Source of the DNA: Geminocystis sp050753365
GTDB taxonomy: Bacteria > Cyanobacteriota > Cyanobacteriia > Cyanobacteriales > Cyanobacteriaceae
Length of the DNA: 64,000 bases
Reading direction: 5' to 3'
Assembly: GCF_050753365.1 (NCBI RefSeq)
Contig: NZ_JBLZFY010000002.1
Span: 1 to 64,000 of the forward strand
The notes under the pieces are model-generated. The model made no database searches, was not told where the DNA came from, and saw only the letters and a program-made list of their open reading frames with translations. Numbering within the stretch: the stretch's first letter is position 1; every line of letters begins with the position of its first letter. Positions 18,042 to 28,175 of the stretch are shown piece by piece. The position numbers and the translations under genes are program-made.

Positions 18042-18140
18042 TCAGTCTAAAATTACAAATAATTTTTATATCTCGATCGATTATAACCTGAGTTCGACAT
18101 TGAGAAAGACAGGGGAGAGAGGTAGGGTGTTGAAATTTAC

Positions 18141-19253
18141 CTAAATATTCATCAATAATTTAAGGGCTTTTTGGGCAACTTGGGAATAACTTAATTCACC
18201 ATTAAAAATTTTTGTCATGGTAATGGCACTTTTCGGATTTTTCGTCATTACGTTATAACCTAAATGGGGAAAACGATAAAATACTTGTGCTAACCGTTGC
18301 GCCCAAATCATCTCTCTACCCCATTCCTCCGCCATAATTTGACTATACTTTTCTAAAGCGTGGCTCGATCGAGATATACTATTGTGGATAGCTTCTGATG
18401 CCTTTAAACCACTAAAAATTGATGGTCTTATACCTTCTGCTGTAAATGGGTCAACTACACAAGCGGATTCTCCTGCTAATAAAGCATTATCGGTATGTAA
18501 TTTTTGATTACCATTCCATAGTGCGATGGGATGCCCGTGTTGTGTTGCTTGGGTGAGGGTAAGGTTAAATTGAGAAGCGTAATCTTCAATAATTTTATGG
18601 AAACTTTGGGCTTTTCTTTGAGAAGTAAAAACCCCAGCGCCCATAGAAAAACCGTCAGCTTTGGGAAAATTCCAAGCGTAACCGTGTTTGACGAAACCAA
18701 ACTCAAAATAAGTATGAGGGTTATCCTGTTTTTGGTATGGTATCTCGATTTCTAATGCCCCTGCCACCAATTTTTTTTGTTTACCGAAGCCTAATAATTT
18801 CGCCATGACTCCCTTCGCACCATCTGCGCCAATGAGATAACGCCCATGAAATTCTCCATCAGGGGTTTTCACTATCCATCGATCGAGCTTATAATCAAGA
18901 TCAATAACCTCCGTTTCATCTTTTAATATTGCGCCTTGTTTAACCGCTTGTTGCACAATAAAATAATCAAACACATCTCGTCTTACCATCCAAATCGGAT
19001 GATTACCCATAGAAACTTCGATCGATTCCTGATGTTCCCATGTACAATAGACTCGATCGCTTTTAAGAGAAATAGCAGGGGTAAAGTCAAAATCAAACCA
19101 TTCTTGAATAACCGCAGAAACTCCTCCGCCACAGGGTTTATAACGGGGTAACTTTGCCTTATCTAACATTAAGACAGAATGCCCCTTTTTAGCTAGATGA
19201 TAACTCGCCGTCGCTCCAGCAGGTCCAGTTCCAACAACAATACAATCATACAT
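18141..19253 (-). CDS. Geranylgeranyl reductase-family FAD flavoprotein
   Basis: 370 residues from MYDCIVVGTGPAGATAS (ATG at 19251-19253), which places the FAD-binding GxGPAGA motif at the usual distance from the start; an in-frame extension to 19310 lacks support. Other marks are PRYKPCGGGV (family signature), GADGAKGVMAK and LAGESACVVDPFTAEGI. Such enzymes reduce geranylgeranyl groups of chlorophyll, tocopherol or archaeal-type lipids, but ChlP proper is distinct and this paralogue's substrate is unknown. It is likely cytosolic or membrane-peripheral. Confidence 0.85.
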   Translation of the reverse strand: MYDCIVVGTGPAGATASYHLAKKGHSVLMLDKAKLPRYKPCGGGVSAVIQEWFDFDFTPAISLKSDRVYCTWEHQESIEVSMGNHPIWMVRRDVFDYFIVQQAVKQGAILKDETEVIDLDYKLDRWIVKTPDGEFHGRYLIGADGAKGVMAKLLGFGKQKKLVAGALEIEIPYQKQDNPHTYFEFGFVKHGYAWNFPKADGFSMGAGVFTSQRKAQSFHKIIEDYASQFNLTLTQATQHGHPIALWNGNQKLHTDNALLAGESACVVDPFTAEGIRPSIFSGLKASEAIHNSISRSSHALEKYSQIMAEEWGREMIWAQRLAQVFYRFPHLGYNVMTKNPKSAITMTKIFNGELSYSQVAQKALKLLMNI

Positions 19254-19425
19254 AAAAAAATCAAAATAAAAGGACTTATTCTTCTGTTTATTAGAACAGA
19301 TAAAAGCCATAAAAGTTCCCTAAAATTTTAAATTTATCAATATTTTTTTTATTACATAATTGGATGTCTTAACTTCAAAATATGAGTTAATTCAATATAA
19401 ACATATGTTATTTTAAATGTCTTTT

Positions 19426-20469
19426 TCAAAGACTATACCATGTCGATCGACCTTTACCATAACGATAAATTTTTTCTTGTTTTACTAATTCATTTAATCT
19501 CGCTTTAATAGTACTACGACTAGCTTTAGTATATTTTTCAATATCTTTTGTGCTAATTCTACCATGCTCCTTAGCTAACTCTAAAATCTGCACTGATAAC
19601 TCAGGTAAAGATGTTTGAAAAATCAATTCTCTTTCTAATTTTTGAGCTAATTTATCTTTTTGTTTTTTGATAGATTTTAGGAAAAATAATAACCATGTAA
19701 GATAGTCTGGATTATCATTTTTAATACTTTGTTGAGTACGTCTTAAAGCTAAATAATAACTGTCTTTATTTTCCTCAATAACACTTTCTAAAGAACTATA
19801 AGGCACATAAATATAGCCACTTTTTAATAATAATAATGTGGTTAAAATTCTGGAAATTCTCCCATTACCATCTTGGAAAGGATGAATGGCTAAAAAATTC
19901 ACAATAAAAATGCCGATAATTAACAAAGGATGCAATCTTTTTTCTTCCATTTCTTGCCGTAACCAAAAAACCAAATTTTCCATTTTTAAAGGAGTTTCAA
20001 AAGCCGAAGCAGTAGAAAAAATAACCCCTAAACTTTTCCCTTCTTCGTTAAAGGCTTGGATATGATTTTCAATGGTTTTATAGTTTCCCCGATGTCTTTC
20101 ATCTTTTGGGCTATATTTAAGCAAAATGGCATGAAGCTGTTTAATATAATTTTCCGTAATAGGAATCGTCTCCCAACTTTGAAAGAGAATATCCATCACT
20201 TCGGCATATCCTGCCACTTCCTGCTCATCTCTAGTGGTAAAAGAATGTTTATCTAAGTTACTCAATAAGGTTTCAATTTGTCGATCGCTCATCTTAACTC
20301 CTTCAATACGAGTGGAAGAACCTATACTCTCGATCGTGGCAACCTTTTTCAATGTAGCCAACTTTTCAGGGGCAAGAGTTTTTAAACTACGCCACGAGCC
20401 TTTAAATTCATCAATTTCAGCGATTAGAGTTAGAATTTCTGGAGTGATGACAATTTGGTTAATATCCAT
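19426..20469 (-). CDS. Fic-domain AMP-transferase with winged-helix tail
   Basis: 347 residues from MDINQIVITPEI (ATG at 20467-20469; a start at 20502 adds 11 hydrophobic residues). The Fic motif is complete: HPFQDGNGRISR (about 200). An N-terminal inhibitory helix is present as SSTRIEG, matching (S/T)xxxE(G/N), the class II Fic arrangement where the Glu blocks ATP. The C-terminal 60 residues are a winged helix (STKDIEKYTKASRSTIKARL), suggesting DNA binding and self-regulation. Fic proteins AMPylate Ser/Thr/Tyr of a target protein; the target is unknown here. Confidence 0.9.
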   Translation of the reverse strand: MDINQIVITPEILTLIAEIDEFKGSWRSLKTLAPEKLATLKKVATIESIGSSTRIEGVKMSDRQIETLLSNLDKHSFTTRDEQEVAGYAEVMDILFQSWETIPITENYIKQLHAILLKYSPKDERHRGNYKTIENHIQAFNEEGKSLGVIFSTASAFETPLKMENLVFWLRQEMEEKRLHPLLIIGIFIVNFLAIHPFQDGNGRISRILTTLLLLKSGYIYVPYSSLESVIEENKDSYYLALRRTQQSIKNDNPDYLTWLLFFLKSIKKQKDKLAQKLERELIFQTSLPELSVQILELAKEHGRISTKDIEKYTKASRSTIKARLNELVKQEKIYRYGKGRSTWYSL

Positions 20470-20502
20470 ACCATAGCCAATTAATAAGCCAATAAGAACC
20501 AA

Positions 20503-20766
20503 TTATAGCCAATTACAACCAATTAGACTCTCATCATAATTATAATTTTATCACCGTAGAACAGGCATCTTGCCTGTATTTTTGAAGATGTCTAATAAGA
20601 AAACAAGGGCTGAATATTATTCAACCCCTACCAACCAATAAAAAATTATTTTACTTACCTAAAATACCTAATACCTAAAATAATTAGACTTCGATATTAA
20701 TTAAAATTTTAAGGGCTGAAGCCCTTACTACAAACCAACTAAAAATAATTTTTGTCTGATGTCTAT
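20503..20766. repeat. Intergenic cluster of hairpin repeats
   Basis: Three short dispersed palindromes sit together: ACCGTAGAACAGGCATCTTG CCTGT (about 20556-20580), GGGCTGAATATTATTCAACCCC (20609-20630) and GGGCTGAAGCCC (20713-20724). The same types occur at 14229-14252, 41965-42044 and 59589-59610. They probably form stem-loops and may act as terminators. Confidence 0.6.
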
Positions 20767-22041
20767 TTATAAAGTTAAAGAATGAGTATCCGTTTCAATT
20801 AACTTCGCTAAATCCTGTAAAAATCCTGCGGCATCTGCACCATAAATAGTACGATGATCACAAGTAATATTAACAGTCATTTGATTTTTTACCCCAAATA
20901 AACCATCTTTGTTAGCGACAACCGTAGGACGCACTCCACCAATGGCTAAAATAGCACCTGTGCCGGGGGGTAAAATAGCGGTAAAGTCATTTACTCCAAA
21001 CATTCCCAGATTAGAAAGGGTAAATGTACCAGTACTGTACTCATCAGGTTGTAACTGTTTAGCACGGGCTCGGTTTACTAAGTCTTGCCAACTACGCGCT
21101 AAGGAGTAAATATCTAATTGATCTGCATTTTTGATTACAGGAGTAATTAAGCCTCCGTCTGGCATAGCAACGGCAACGGCAATATTTATGCCTTCGTTAT
21201 ACTTAATACCAGCATCGGTGAAACTAGCGTTAACAACAGGGTGTTTTTGTAATGTCATGGCAACGGCTTTTGCTAATAATGCCGTCATAGTGACACCTTT
21301 TGATTTAATTTTGCGATACAAAGTATCTAAAGCATCGGTGTTGATGTTATAGCTGACTTGGAAAGTAGGCACTTGTAAACTCGCCATCATGTTGCGAATC
21401 ACGGCTTGTTGTAAAGTGTTGAAAGGTACTGTTTCCCCCGCTAAATTGTTGACAACTGGAGGAGGAGTAAACGTAGGTTGAGGAGTGGTAGTTGTGGTAA
21501 CGGGGGCAATTTTGGGTGCGCTAGGAGTTTTACCAACGGCTTTTTCTACATCTTCCGCAATTATACGACCATTAGGACCACTTCCCACGATCGAACTTAA
21601 GTCCACGTTTAATTGTTTTGCCAGTTTTTTCGCCCTAGGAGAAACCACAATTCTACCATTACTTTTAGCTGGAGTTGCCACTTCGGCGGTGATAACGGGC
21701 TGAATTTCAACGGCTGGTTTTACTTCTGGGGTAGGGGTAGAGGTGGCAGGAGTTGAGGTTTGTTTTTGACTAGCTTTTTGTTTTGCCTCCTCGATTTCGG
21801 CTTCTGTCTCTGCAATGTAAGCTATCGCCTCACCGACAGGAGCTTCTTCTCCTGCTTGTACTAAAATAGTGGCTAAATAACCAGAATAGAAGGATTCGAC
21901 ATCCATATCCGCCTTGTCTGATTCTACGACAACAACGGTTTCTCCTTTCTCGATTTTATCACCGGGCGCTTTTTCCCATGAAACGATTTTACCCTCTGTC
22001 ATAGTCGAACTTAGGGCGGGCATAAAAATATCGTGAATCAT
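20767..22041 (-). CDS. pdhC: Pyruvate dehydrogenase E2, dihydrolipoamide acetyltransferase
   Basis: 424 residues. It transfers the acetyl group from lipoate to CoA in the PDH complex. One lipoyl domain (1-76) has the lipoylated Lys in VESDKADMDVESF (K about 43). A Pro/Thr/Ala linker follows (TSTPATSTPTPE), then the E3-binding domain (VSPRAKKLAKQLNVDLSSIV). The catalytic core ends with DHRTIYGADAAGFL, holding the active His. It starts at MIHDIFMPALSSTMTEGKI as in other cyanobacterial E2 proteins. The E1 genes are not in the window. Confidence 0.94.
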   Translation of the reverse strand: MIHDIFMPALSSTMTEGKIVSWEKAPGDKIEKGETVVVVESDKADMDVESFYSGYLATILVQAGEEAPVGEAIAYIAETEAEIEEAKQKASQKQTSTPATSTPTPEVKPAVEIQPVITAEVATPAKSNGRIVVSPRAKKLAKQLNVDLSSIVGSGPNGRIIAEDVEKAVGKTPSAPKIAPVTTTTTPQPTFTPPPVVNNLAGETVPFNTLQQAVIRNMMASLQVPTFQVSYNINTDALDTLYRKIKSKGVTMTALLAKAVAMTLQKHPVVNASFTDAGIKYNEGINIAVAVAMPDGGLITPVIKNADQLDIYSLARSWQDLVNRARAKQLQPDEYSTGTFTLSNLGMFGVNDFTAILPPGTGAILAIGGVRPTVVANKDGLFGVKNQMTVNITCDHRTIYGADAAGFLQDLAKLIETDTHSLTL

Positions 22042-22751
22042 TATAATTTACAATTTATTCTATTTACTCATCAAACTTTTAATTATAAGCTAGTTTGTAT
22101 CCTACTTAGGGTTTGCTCAAAAAGTATTTTGATGAAGGTGGGGAAGAGGGAAGAGTTTTGATGTTATTCCCCCTTAATGTAAAGTTTGTATTTTGTATTT
22201 TGTATTTTTTGTGCCTAGTTTTTGAGCAAAAATTTGCATACTTTTTTGTGAAGATAGTGTGTCTAAAAATTTATTCAGCAACCCCTAAGCTAAGACGCAT
22301 TTAACTTGCATTTTTTTCTAATAGTTAAAAATACTAATAACTATTGATTTAGAGCAACTCTTGCCTCTTGCCTCTTGCCTTTTGCCTTTCACAAAGTAAA
22401 CATACAATTAATTTGCCTATCTATTTACTCAAAGTACAAGAATCTAAATCACTTGTAATACTATAAATTCAAACTAAGTTTCCCTTAATAAAAGGGTGTT
22501 ATGGGTATCATATATTTAAAAGGAGAATTATATTTTCACAACTGATTCTTGATTGCTATAGAAGAACCAAATTTATTTTAATTATATACCAGTTTAACAT
22601 AAAATTATAAATAACGATAAAAAACAAGGCTTTTCTACAGTAGTTATGATAAATTAGGAGAAAATAAATGCTATAACTTTTATTAAATAAGGCTTACATC
22701 AGAAACTTAAGGTAAAATCCTTAATGGTAATAAGAATTAATTAAAACTTTA
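22042..22751. other. Intergenic, 710 bp: one MITE and heptamer repeats
   Basis: It holds an inverted-repeat element (22105-22289), a short run of TTGCCTC-type heptamers (about 22358-22390) and then AT-rich DNA up to the giant gene. An apparent 63-codon ORF (22113-22304) lies wholly inside the MITE and is not supported. No tRNA seen. Confidence 0.6.
22105..22289. mobile_element. MITE-like element, copy 1 (185 bp)
   Basis: The left end CTTAGGGTTTGCTCAAAAAG and the reverse complement of the right end (CTTAGGGGTTGCTGAATAAA) form a terminal inverted repeat of about 22 bp. It has the same end type as elements at 28191-28462 and 56518-56718. There is no transposase inside. Confidence 0.65.
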
Positions 22752-25700
22752 GTGGAATTGATTTTATATAATTATTTACTAAATTCAATTCTTTTAAATA
22801 ATTCAAATTTGTTCTATTACCCCATGCCATCAAAAAAAATTTTTAATCAATCTCTCACTATTGACTATAATTTTATGAATAATCAATATCTTTTAAGCGT
22901 TAGTAATAATCTCAGGAAAAAAATTTCTTTATTAAATGAAGAAAATCGAGAAAAGTTTTTAATTAATTTAGAGAATATTGTTAATAATAATTTGTTAGGG
23001 GCAGAAATAACAAAAAATATATCTGAACAAGTTATTTATCGCATTAATTTTGGTTATAAATTAGAAATATTAGCGACTCACTATCAATTAAAAGAGCAAA
23101 ATATTGTTAAAATTTTAAATATTTTTGACAAGAGTAAACTGAAAAGAGTTATCGTTTTTAAAGAGGGTTTATCGACAAAAATTATTGATTTAGATATAAA
23201 TTTAAGTAAAGAAAATGAATTATTTGCTTCAGATATAATTAATTTATTTAAAAGTAGAGAAAATTTAAAAATTGCCAGAGAAGATTTAGAAAACAAGCCC
23301 GAAGATTTTTATTATTATCCCTTAGATAACTTAAATAGTAACTTAGAAAATAGTTATAAAATTCTGTTATCCGTTGAAGAAATTAATAGTATTAATCAGT
23401 CTTTACCTTTACTTTTAGAGGGAGTAAATAATAGTGGTAAAACCACAGTTTCTGTTATCAAAGCTATTCAAGATAGTTTTAAATATCCTGCTCAAAAAAT
23501 CCTTTATCTAACTAATAATCAAAGTAATCAACAACAAGTATCTTCTTTCGCAAAAGATATTTTAAAAACGGAAAAAAATGATAATTTAATTTTAGATAAT
23601 TTTGTTAATTTTTGTCTTAATTTTGCTCGAAAAAATAACCTTTTAAATCCTGATAAATTTATTAGAAGTAAAGAAGTTAACTATAAAAAATTCAAAGAAA
23701 AATTTTTAGCTAATTATAATATTGAAGATATTGAGTCATGGTATTTATGGCAGGAAATTTCTTATTTAATTAAAGGAAGTAGTAATTATCCGCAAGGAGA
23801 AAATGCTTTAATTTCTTTAGAAGATTATAGTCAACAAATTAAACAATATAGTTTTTTACCTCCTGATATTAAACCTACTAAAATATATCAACTAACCCTT
23901 AAATATCAACAGTGGTTAACAGATAATAACTACTGGGATATAACCGATTTAGTTACTTCTATTTCTCTCAATCTTCCTGCTTCATTTAACGGTATAGTCG
24001 ATCGAATCTATTATGATAATATTGATAAATTAAACGATTTATCGCAACAATTACTATTTCGTTTTCTCAAAAAAGATAGTCAGACTAACTCCTATAATAA
24101 CTGTTGTTTGAGTTTCGATCGAGCCAAAATAATTTATCCCTTAGAAACATGGGAAAGAAAAATTAATGAGTTGGTTTACCCTAACAATAACGGCAAAATT
24201 AATCAAACTCAATTAATCACAAATCTGACAAGTAATGAAAATTTAGATAACTTTACTAAAGAAGTTTTAAACGCTGAATTATGGAAAAAAACCGACAATG
24301 AAAACAAACTAAAACCTAGCCATATTTTACAGCAAAATAATAACTGTTTATGGATTACTACCCCAGAATGGAAATTTTTAAGTATCAGCAAAAACTTTGC
24401 CTTAGATAAATGTATTGTTGTTACTAATCCTCAAGAAAAAGAGAAATTATTAAATCATTTTCAAAGCAATCCCGATATAGTTAACAGTCGTATTCTTACT
24501 TTTCAAGAAATAGAAGGTTTAAAGTTTAAAGAAATTATTTTATGGAACTTTTTAAGTTATTTTTATAATATCAAACATCAAACCATCGCTTATAATCTTT
24601 TGCGACAATATTTATATCTTTGTTTAGGTAGTGTCACCGAAAAAATCTACTGTTATGAAAGTAACTTTAATATAGAAGAAAATTATCCCTTTTTAAACCA
24701 TTGTTTAAGTAAAGGTGGTTTTGAAGATTTAGAAAACTTTTTTCCCCCCTACTCTGACAATGAAAACTCTAGTTCGATCGAACAATTCTATCATAATAAA
24801 GGAGCATGGAAACAGGCTTACGAATGCTATCGACAAAACAAAAAATATCGAGAAGCCAACGAGATTCATCCTTATATAGAAGAAATAGAAGGCAACTGGG
24901 GTAAAGCAGGAGACTTATGGAATATTCTCGAAAATTGGGAAAAAGCCCTTAACTGTTGGCAGGAAATCGATAATAATTTGTGGTTAAAAAAATGGGCAAA
25001 TTTAACCCCGAATCAATGGCAAGAAAAAGGGCAATATTTTCTCACGAATAAATGTTATCAACAAGCAGGAATTTGTTACCAACAAGCGGAAGATAATAAT
25101 AGCTATTTACAATGTCTAAAATTAAATCAAGAATGGGAAAAAGCAGGAGATGAATATAGAAATTTAGAAGATATTAAAGAAGCTGAAAAATGTTATCTTA
25201 ATGCCGAAAAAATTTATCGTCAAAAAGGAGAGTTATCCCGTTGCGCCTTGATGTGGGAAAAAATGTCAGCATGGGAAAAAATTGCCTTAATTAGAGAAGA
25301 AGAAAATAAATGGGAAAAAGCAGCGCAACAATGGCAAAAAATTGATAACTGGGAAAAAGCAGGTGTTTGTTACGAAAAAATATCTCAATGGGAAAAAGCC
25401 GAAACCTGTTGGCGAAAATTAAATCAATGGCAAAAAATTGCCTACTGTTGTCAAAAACAAGAAAAATGGCAAGAATCAGCGAAAATTTGGCAAAAATTAC
25501 AACAATGGGAAAAAGCGGCACAATGTTATCTCAAAATCTCTCAACTTTCTCAAGCGGCGCAATGTTATCAACGAGGAATGTGTTGGCAAAAAGCCGAAGC
25601 CTGTTGGCGTAAACTCAATAACTTACCGAATATCGCCTCCTGCTGTGAATCTCAACATAAATGGGAAGAATCCGCTAAGATTTGGCAACACCTAAAACAG

Positions 25701-28175
25701 TGGCAAAAAGCAGGTAACGCTTGGGAAATGGCAAAAGACTTAGAAAAAGCAGGATTATGCTATGAAAAAGGACAACTTTGGTCAAAAGCACAATCTTGTT
25801 GGTTAAAATTAGAAAACTGGAGAAAACTTGCCGTTATCTATGAAAAACAAGAAGAATGGGAAAAATCCGCTTCTACATGGTTAAAAGTTGATGAAAAAGA
25901 AGCCGCCGCTAAATGTTACTCCCAAGGGGAATTATGGCAATTAGCAGAAAACATCTGGAGAGAATTAGAAAATTGGGATAAGGTAGCCTTCTGTTGTTTT
26001 CAACAAGGCAATTATGAAACCTCCGCTAATATTTGGCAAAAATTACAACAATTCGCCGAAGCAGGAAAGGCTTATGAAAAACTCAAACAATTTGCTAAGG
26101 CGGGATTATGCTATGAAAAAGTAGAGGCATGGGATAAAGCAGAAATTTGTTATCGTCAACTGCAAAACTGGGAAAAAGTCGCTACCCTTTGTCAAAAACA
26201 ATCGAAGTGGCAAGACTCCGCCGATATTTGGCATGAGTTGGGAGAGTTAAATCAGGCTTCCCTCGATTATGAATTAGCGCAAAATTGGCAACAAGCCGAA
26301 GACTCTTGGCGACAATTACAACAATGGGTAAACGTGGCATTGATGTGTGAAAGACAAGAAAAATGGTTAGACGCTGCACAAACTTGGCAAAAAGTCAAGC
26401 CTTTAGAAAAATCTGCTTTTTGTTACGAAAAAATAGAAGCATGGGGAGAAGCTGAAAACTGTTATCGTCAACTGGAAAACTGGCAAAAATCCGCTTTAAT
26501 GTGCGATAAACAAGGCAAATGGGAAGACTCTGCTATTATTTGGCAAAACTTACAACAATGGGAAAAGTCAGCTAAACGATGGGAAAAAATTAAACAGTGG
26601 GATAATGCAGGTTTTTGCTATGAAAACGGAGAATTTTGGGCAAAAACAGAAGAATGTTATCAAAAAAGCGAAAATTGGACAAAATTAGGGGAAGTTTACG
26701 AAAAACAAGAGAAATGGGAAACCGCTTCTTTGTTATGGGAAACACAGGAGGCATGGCATAAAGCCGCGCAGTCATGGTTGAAAATAGAAGGAGTAGAAAA
26801 AGCAGGGGTTTGCTATGAAAAAGATAACGACTGGCAAAATGCAGAAAATTGTTATCGTCAACTAGAAAACTGGGAAAAAGTTGCCTTACTTTGTGAGACT
26901 CAATCAAAATGGCAAGAGGCTAGTGAGGCATGGTTGAAAATAGAAGAAGTGGAAAAAGCAGGAGGTTGTTACGAAAAAGATAACGACTGGCAAAAAGCAG
27001 AAACTTGTTATCGTCAACTAGAAAACTGGGAAAAAGTCGCTTTACTGTGTGAGACTCAATCAAAATGGCAAGAGGCTAGTGAGGCATGGTTGAAAATAGA
27101 TAAGGTAGAAAAAGCGGGGGTTTGCTATGAAAAAGATAACGACTGGCAAAATGCAGAATCTTGTTATCGTCAACTGCAAAATTGGGCAAAAGTTGCCTTA
27201 CTTTGTGAAAAACAACAGCAGTGGGAAAAATCGGCGGAGGCTTGGTTAGCTATGGATGACATGGCAAACGCTGGAAGATGTTATGAGGTAATAGAAAATT
27301 GGAGTAAAGCGGAGTCTTGTTGGTTAGTGATGGGAGATTGGCAAAAAGCAGGGATTGCTTGTGAAAAACAAGGTAAATGGGAAGAATCTGCTATTATTTG
27401 GCAAAATCAACAACAATGGGAAAAAGCCTCTCTCGCTTGGTTACAAATTTCTGAAAAGGAAAAGGCAGCACTTTGTTATCAAAATGGGGAGTTGTGGCAA
27501 AATGCAGAAAACCTTTGGAGAGAATTGGAAAATTGGTTGATGGTTGCCTTGATGTGTGAAAAACAAAACCAACTCGATAAGGTTGGGGAGGCTTATACTT
27601 TGGCACAGGAATGGGAGAAAGCCGGGGAAGTTTATCAAACTATCCAATTTTTTCCTCAAGCTGAAGACTGTTGGCGCAAGGTGGAAGCATGGGATAAGGT
27701 AGCTTTGATGTGTGAAAAACAAGAGAAATGGGAAACCGCCGGGGAGGCTTGGGAGTTAATTCCCGATTGGGAGAAAGCTGGTATTTGTTATGAGAAGGCA
27801 AATTTATGGCAGAAAAATGCTGATTGTTGGCAAAATTTACAACGATATGATAAGGTTTCGATCGCATATCAAAAGTTAAAACAATGGGAAAAGGCGGCGC
27901 AATCTTGGCTAGAAAGCGAAGATAAAGATAAAATTATGAAGGCTGGATTATGCTATGAACAAGGCTTACAATGGTCATTAGCAGAGGAATGTTGGCGTAA
28001 AATATCTCAATGGGATAAAGTGGCTTATACTTGTGAACAACAGGGTGAGAGTAAATGGGAAGATGCCGTAAAAGCGTGGCAACTATCAGGAAATAAACTC
28101 AAAGCCGCTAACCTCTTGCGTAAAATGGGGAGATGGAAAGAAGCGGCTTTAGCCTTAACTCAGAGAAACAATTAA
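22752..28175 (+). CDS. Giant protein: degenerate UvrD-like SF1 helicase plus about 70 tandem 13-residue Trp repeats
   Basis: 1807 residues from GTG 22752; MPSKKIFNQ at 22824 is an equally plausible start. Residues 25 to about 190 are helical; LLSVSNNLRKK and YRINFGYKLEILAT are faintly RelE-like (weak). A P-loop LEGVNNSGKTTV (about 222-233) aligns with SF1 motif Ia. Motif II seems to be YYDNIDKL (about 420-427) where UvrD has DEAQDL, so the catalytic Glu is lost. LTFQEIEGLKFKEIIL (about 582-597) matches motif V, and motif VI lacks its Arg (LYLCLGSV). From about 680 to the end run 13-residue units, WEKAxxCYxKLxx, in four- and five-unit super-repeats. They resemble TPR/IFT-type alpha-solenoids. 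No signal peptide. Role unknown; the plan recalls eukaryotic TRANK1. Confidence 0.85.
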   Translation: MELILYNYLLNSILLNNSNLFYYPMPSKKIFNQSLTIDYNFMNNQYLLSVSNNLRKKISLLNEENREKFLINLENIVNNNLLGAEITKNISEQVIYRINFGYKLEILATHYQLKEQNIVKILNIFDKSKLKRVIVFKEGLSTKIIDLDINLSKENELFASDIINLFKSRENLKIAREDLENKPEDFYYYPLDNLNSNLENSYKILLSVEEINSINQSLPLLLEGVNNSGKTTVSVIKAIQDSFKYPAQKILYLTNNQSNQQQVSSFAKDILKTEKNDNLILDNFVNFCLNFARKNNLLNPDKFIRSKEVNYKKFKEKFLANYNIEDIESWYLWQEISYLIKGSSNYPQGENALISLEDYSQQIKQYSFLPPDIKPTKIYQLTLKYQQWLTDNNYWDITDLVTSISLNLPASFNGIVDRIYYDNIDKLNDLSQQLLFRFLKKDSQTNSYNNCCLSFDRAKIIYPLETWERKINELVYPNNNGKINQTQLITNLTSNENLDNFTKEVLNAELWKKTDNENKLKPSHILQQNNNCLWITTPEWKFLSISKNFALDKCIVVTNPQEKEKLLNHFQSNPDIVNSRILTFQEIEGLKFKEIILWNFLSYFYNIKHQTIAYNLLRQYLYLCLGSVTEKIYCYESNFNIEENYPFLNHCLSKGGFEDLENFFPPYSDNENSSSIEQFYHNKGAWKQAYECYRQNKKYREANEIHPYIEEIEGNWGKAGDLWNILENWEKALNCWQEIDNNLWLKKWANLTPNQWQEKGQYFLTNKCYQQAGICYQQAEDNNSYLQCLKLNQEWEKAGDEYRNLEDIKEAEKCYLNAEKIYRQKGELSRCALMWEKMSAWEKIALIREEENKWEKAAQQWQKIDNWEKAGVCYEKISQWEKAETCWRKLNQWQKIAYCCQKQEKWQESAKIWQKLQQWEKAAQCYLKISQLSQAAQCYQRGMCWQKAEACWRKLNNLPNIASCCESQHKWEESAKIWQHLKQWQKAGNAWEMAKDLEKAGLCYEKGQLWSKAQSCWLKLENWRKLAVIYEKQEEWEKSASTWLKVDEKEAAAKCYSQGELWQLAENIWRELENWDKVAFCCFQQGNYETSANIWQKLQQFAEAGKAYEKLKQFAKAGLCYEKVEAWDKAEICYRQLQNWEKVATLCQKQSKWQDSADIWHELGELNQASLDYELAQNWQQAEDSWRQLQQWVNVALMCERQEKWLDAAQTWQKVKPLEKSAFCYEKIEAWGEAENCYRQLENWQKSALMCDKQGKWEDSAIIWQNLQQWEKSAKRWEKIKQWDNAGFCYENGEFWAKTEECYQKSENWTKLGEVYEKQEKWETASLLWETQEAWHKAAQSWLKIEGVEKAGVCYEKDNDWQNAENCYRQLENWEKVALLCETQSKWQEASEAWLKIEEVEKAGGCYEKDNDWQKAETCYRQLENWEKVALLCETQSKWQEASEAWLKIDKVEKAGVCYEKDNDWQNAESCYRQLQNWAKVALLCEKQQQWEKSAEAWLAMDDMANAGRCYEVIENWSKAESCWLVMGDWQKAGIACEKQGKWEESAIIWQNQQQWEKASLAWLQISEKEKAALCYQNGELWQNAENLWRELENWLMVALMCEKQNQLDKVGEAYTLAQEWEKAGEVYQTIQFFPQAEDCWRKVEAWDKVALMCEKQEKWETAGEAWELIPDWEKAGICYEKANLWQKNADCWQNLQRYDKVSIAYQKLKQWEKAAQSWLESEDKDKIMKAGLCYEQGLQWSLAEECWRKISQWDKVAYTCEQQGESKWEDAVKAWQLSGNKLKAANLLRKMGRWKEAALALTQRNN
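26793..27260 (+). repeat. 156-bp in-frame tandem triplication inside the giant gene
   Basis: Units begin at 26793, 26949 and 27105, exactly 156 bp apart (four 13-codon units: VEKAGVCYEKDND, WQNAENCYRQLEN, WEKVALLCETQSK, WQEASEAWLKIEE). Units 1 and 2 are nearly identical; unit 3 drifts in its second half. This shows recent array growth by recombination. Confidence 0.9.

Noticed and set aside
22113..22304. 63-codon ORF in the giant gene's upstream region
   Set aside because: It lies wholly within an inverted-repeat MITE and encodes hydrophobic low-complexity sequence.
25367..25695. Several ORFs in other frames of the giant gene
   Set aside because: Repetitive DNA of the 13-codon units keeps other frames open; they are shadows.
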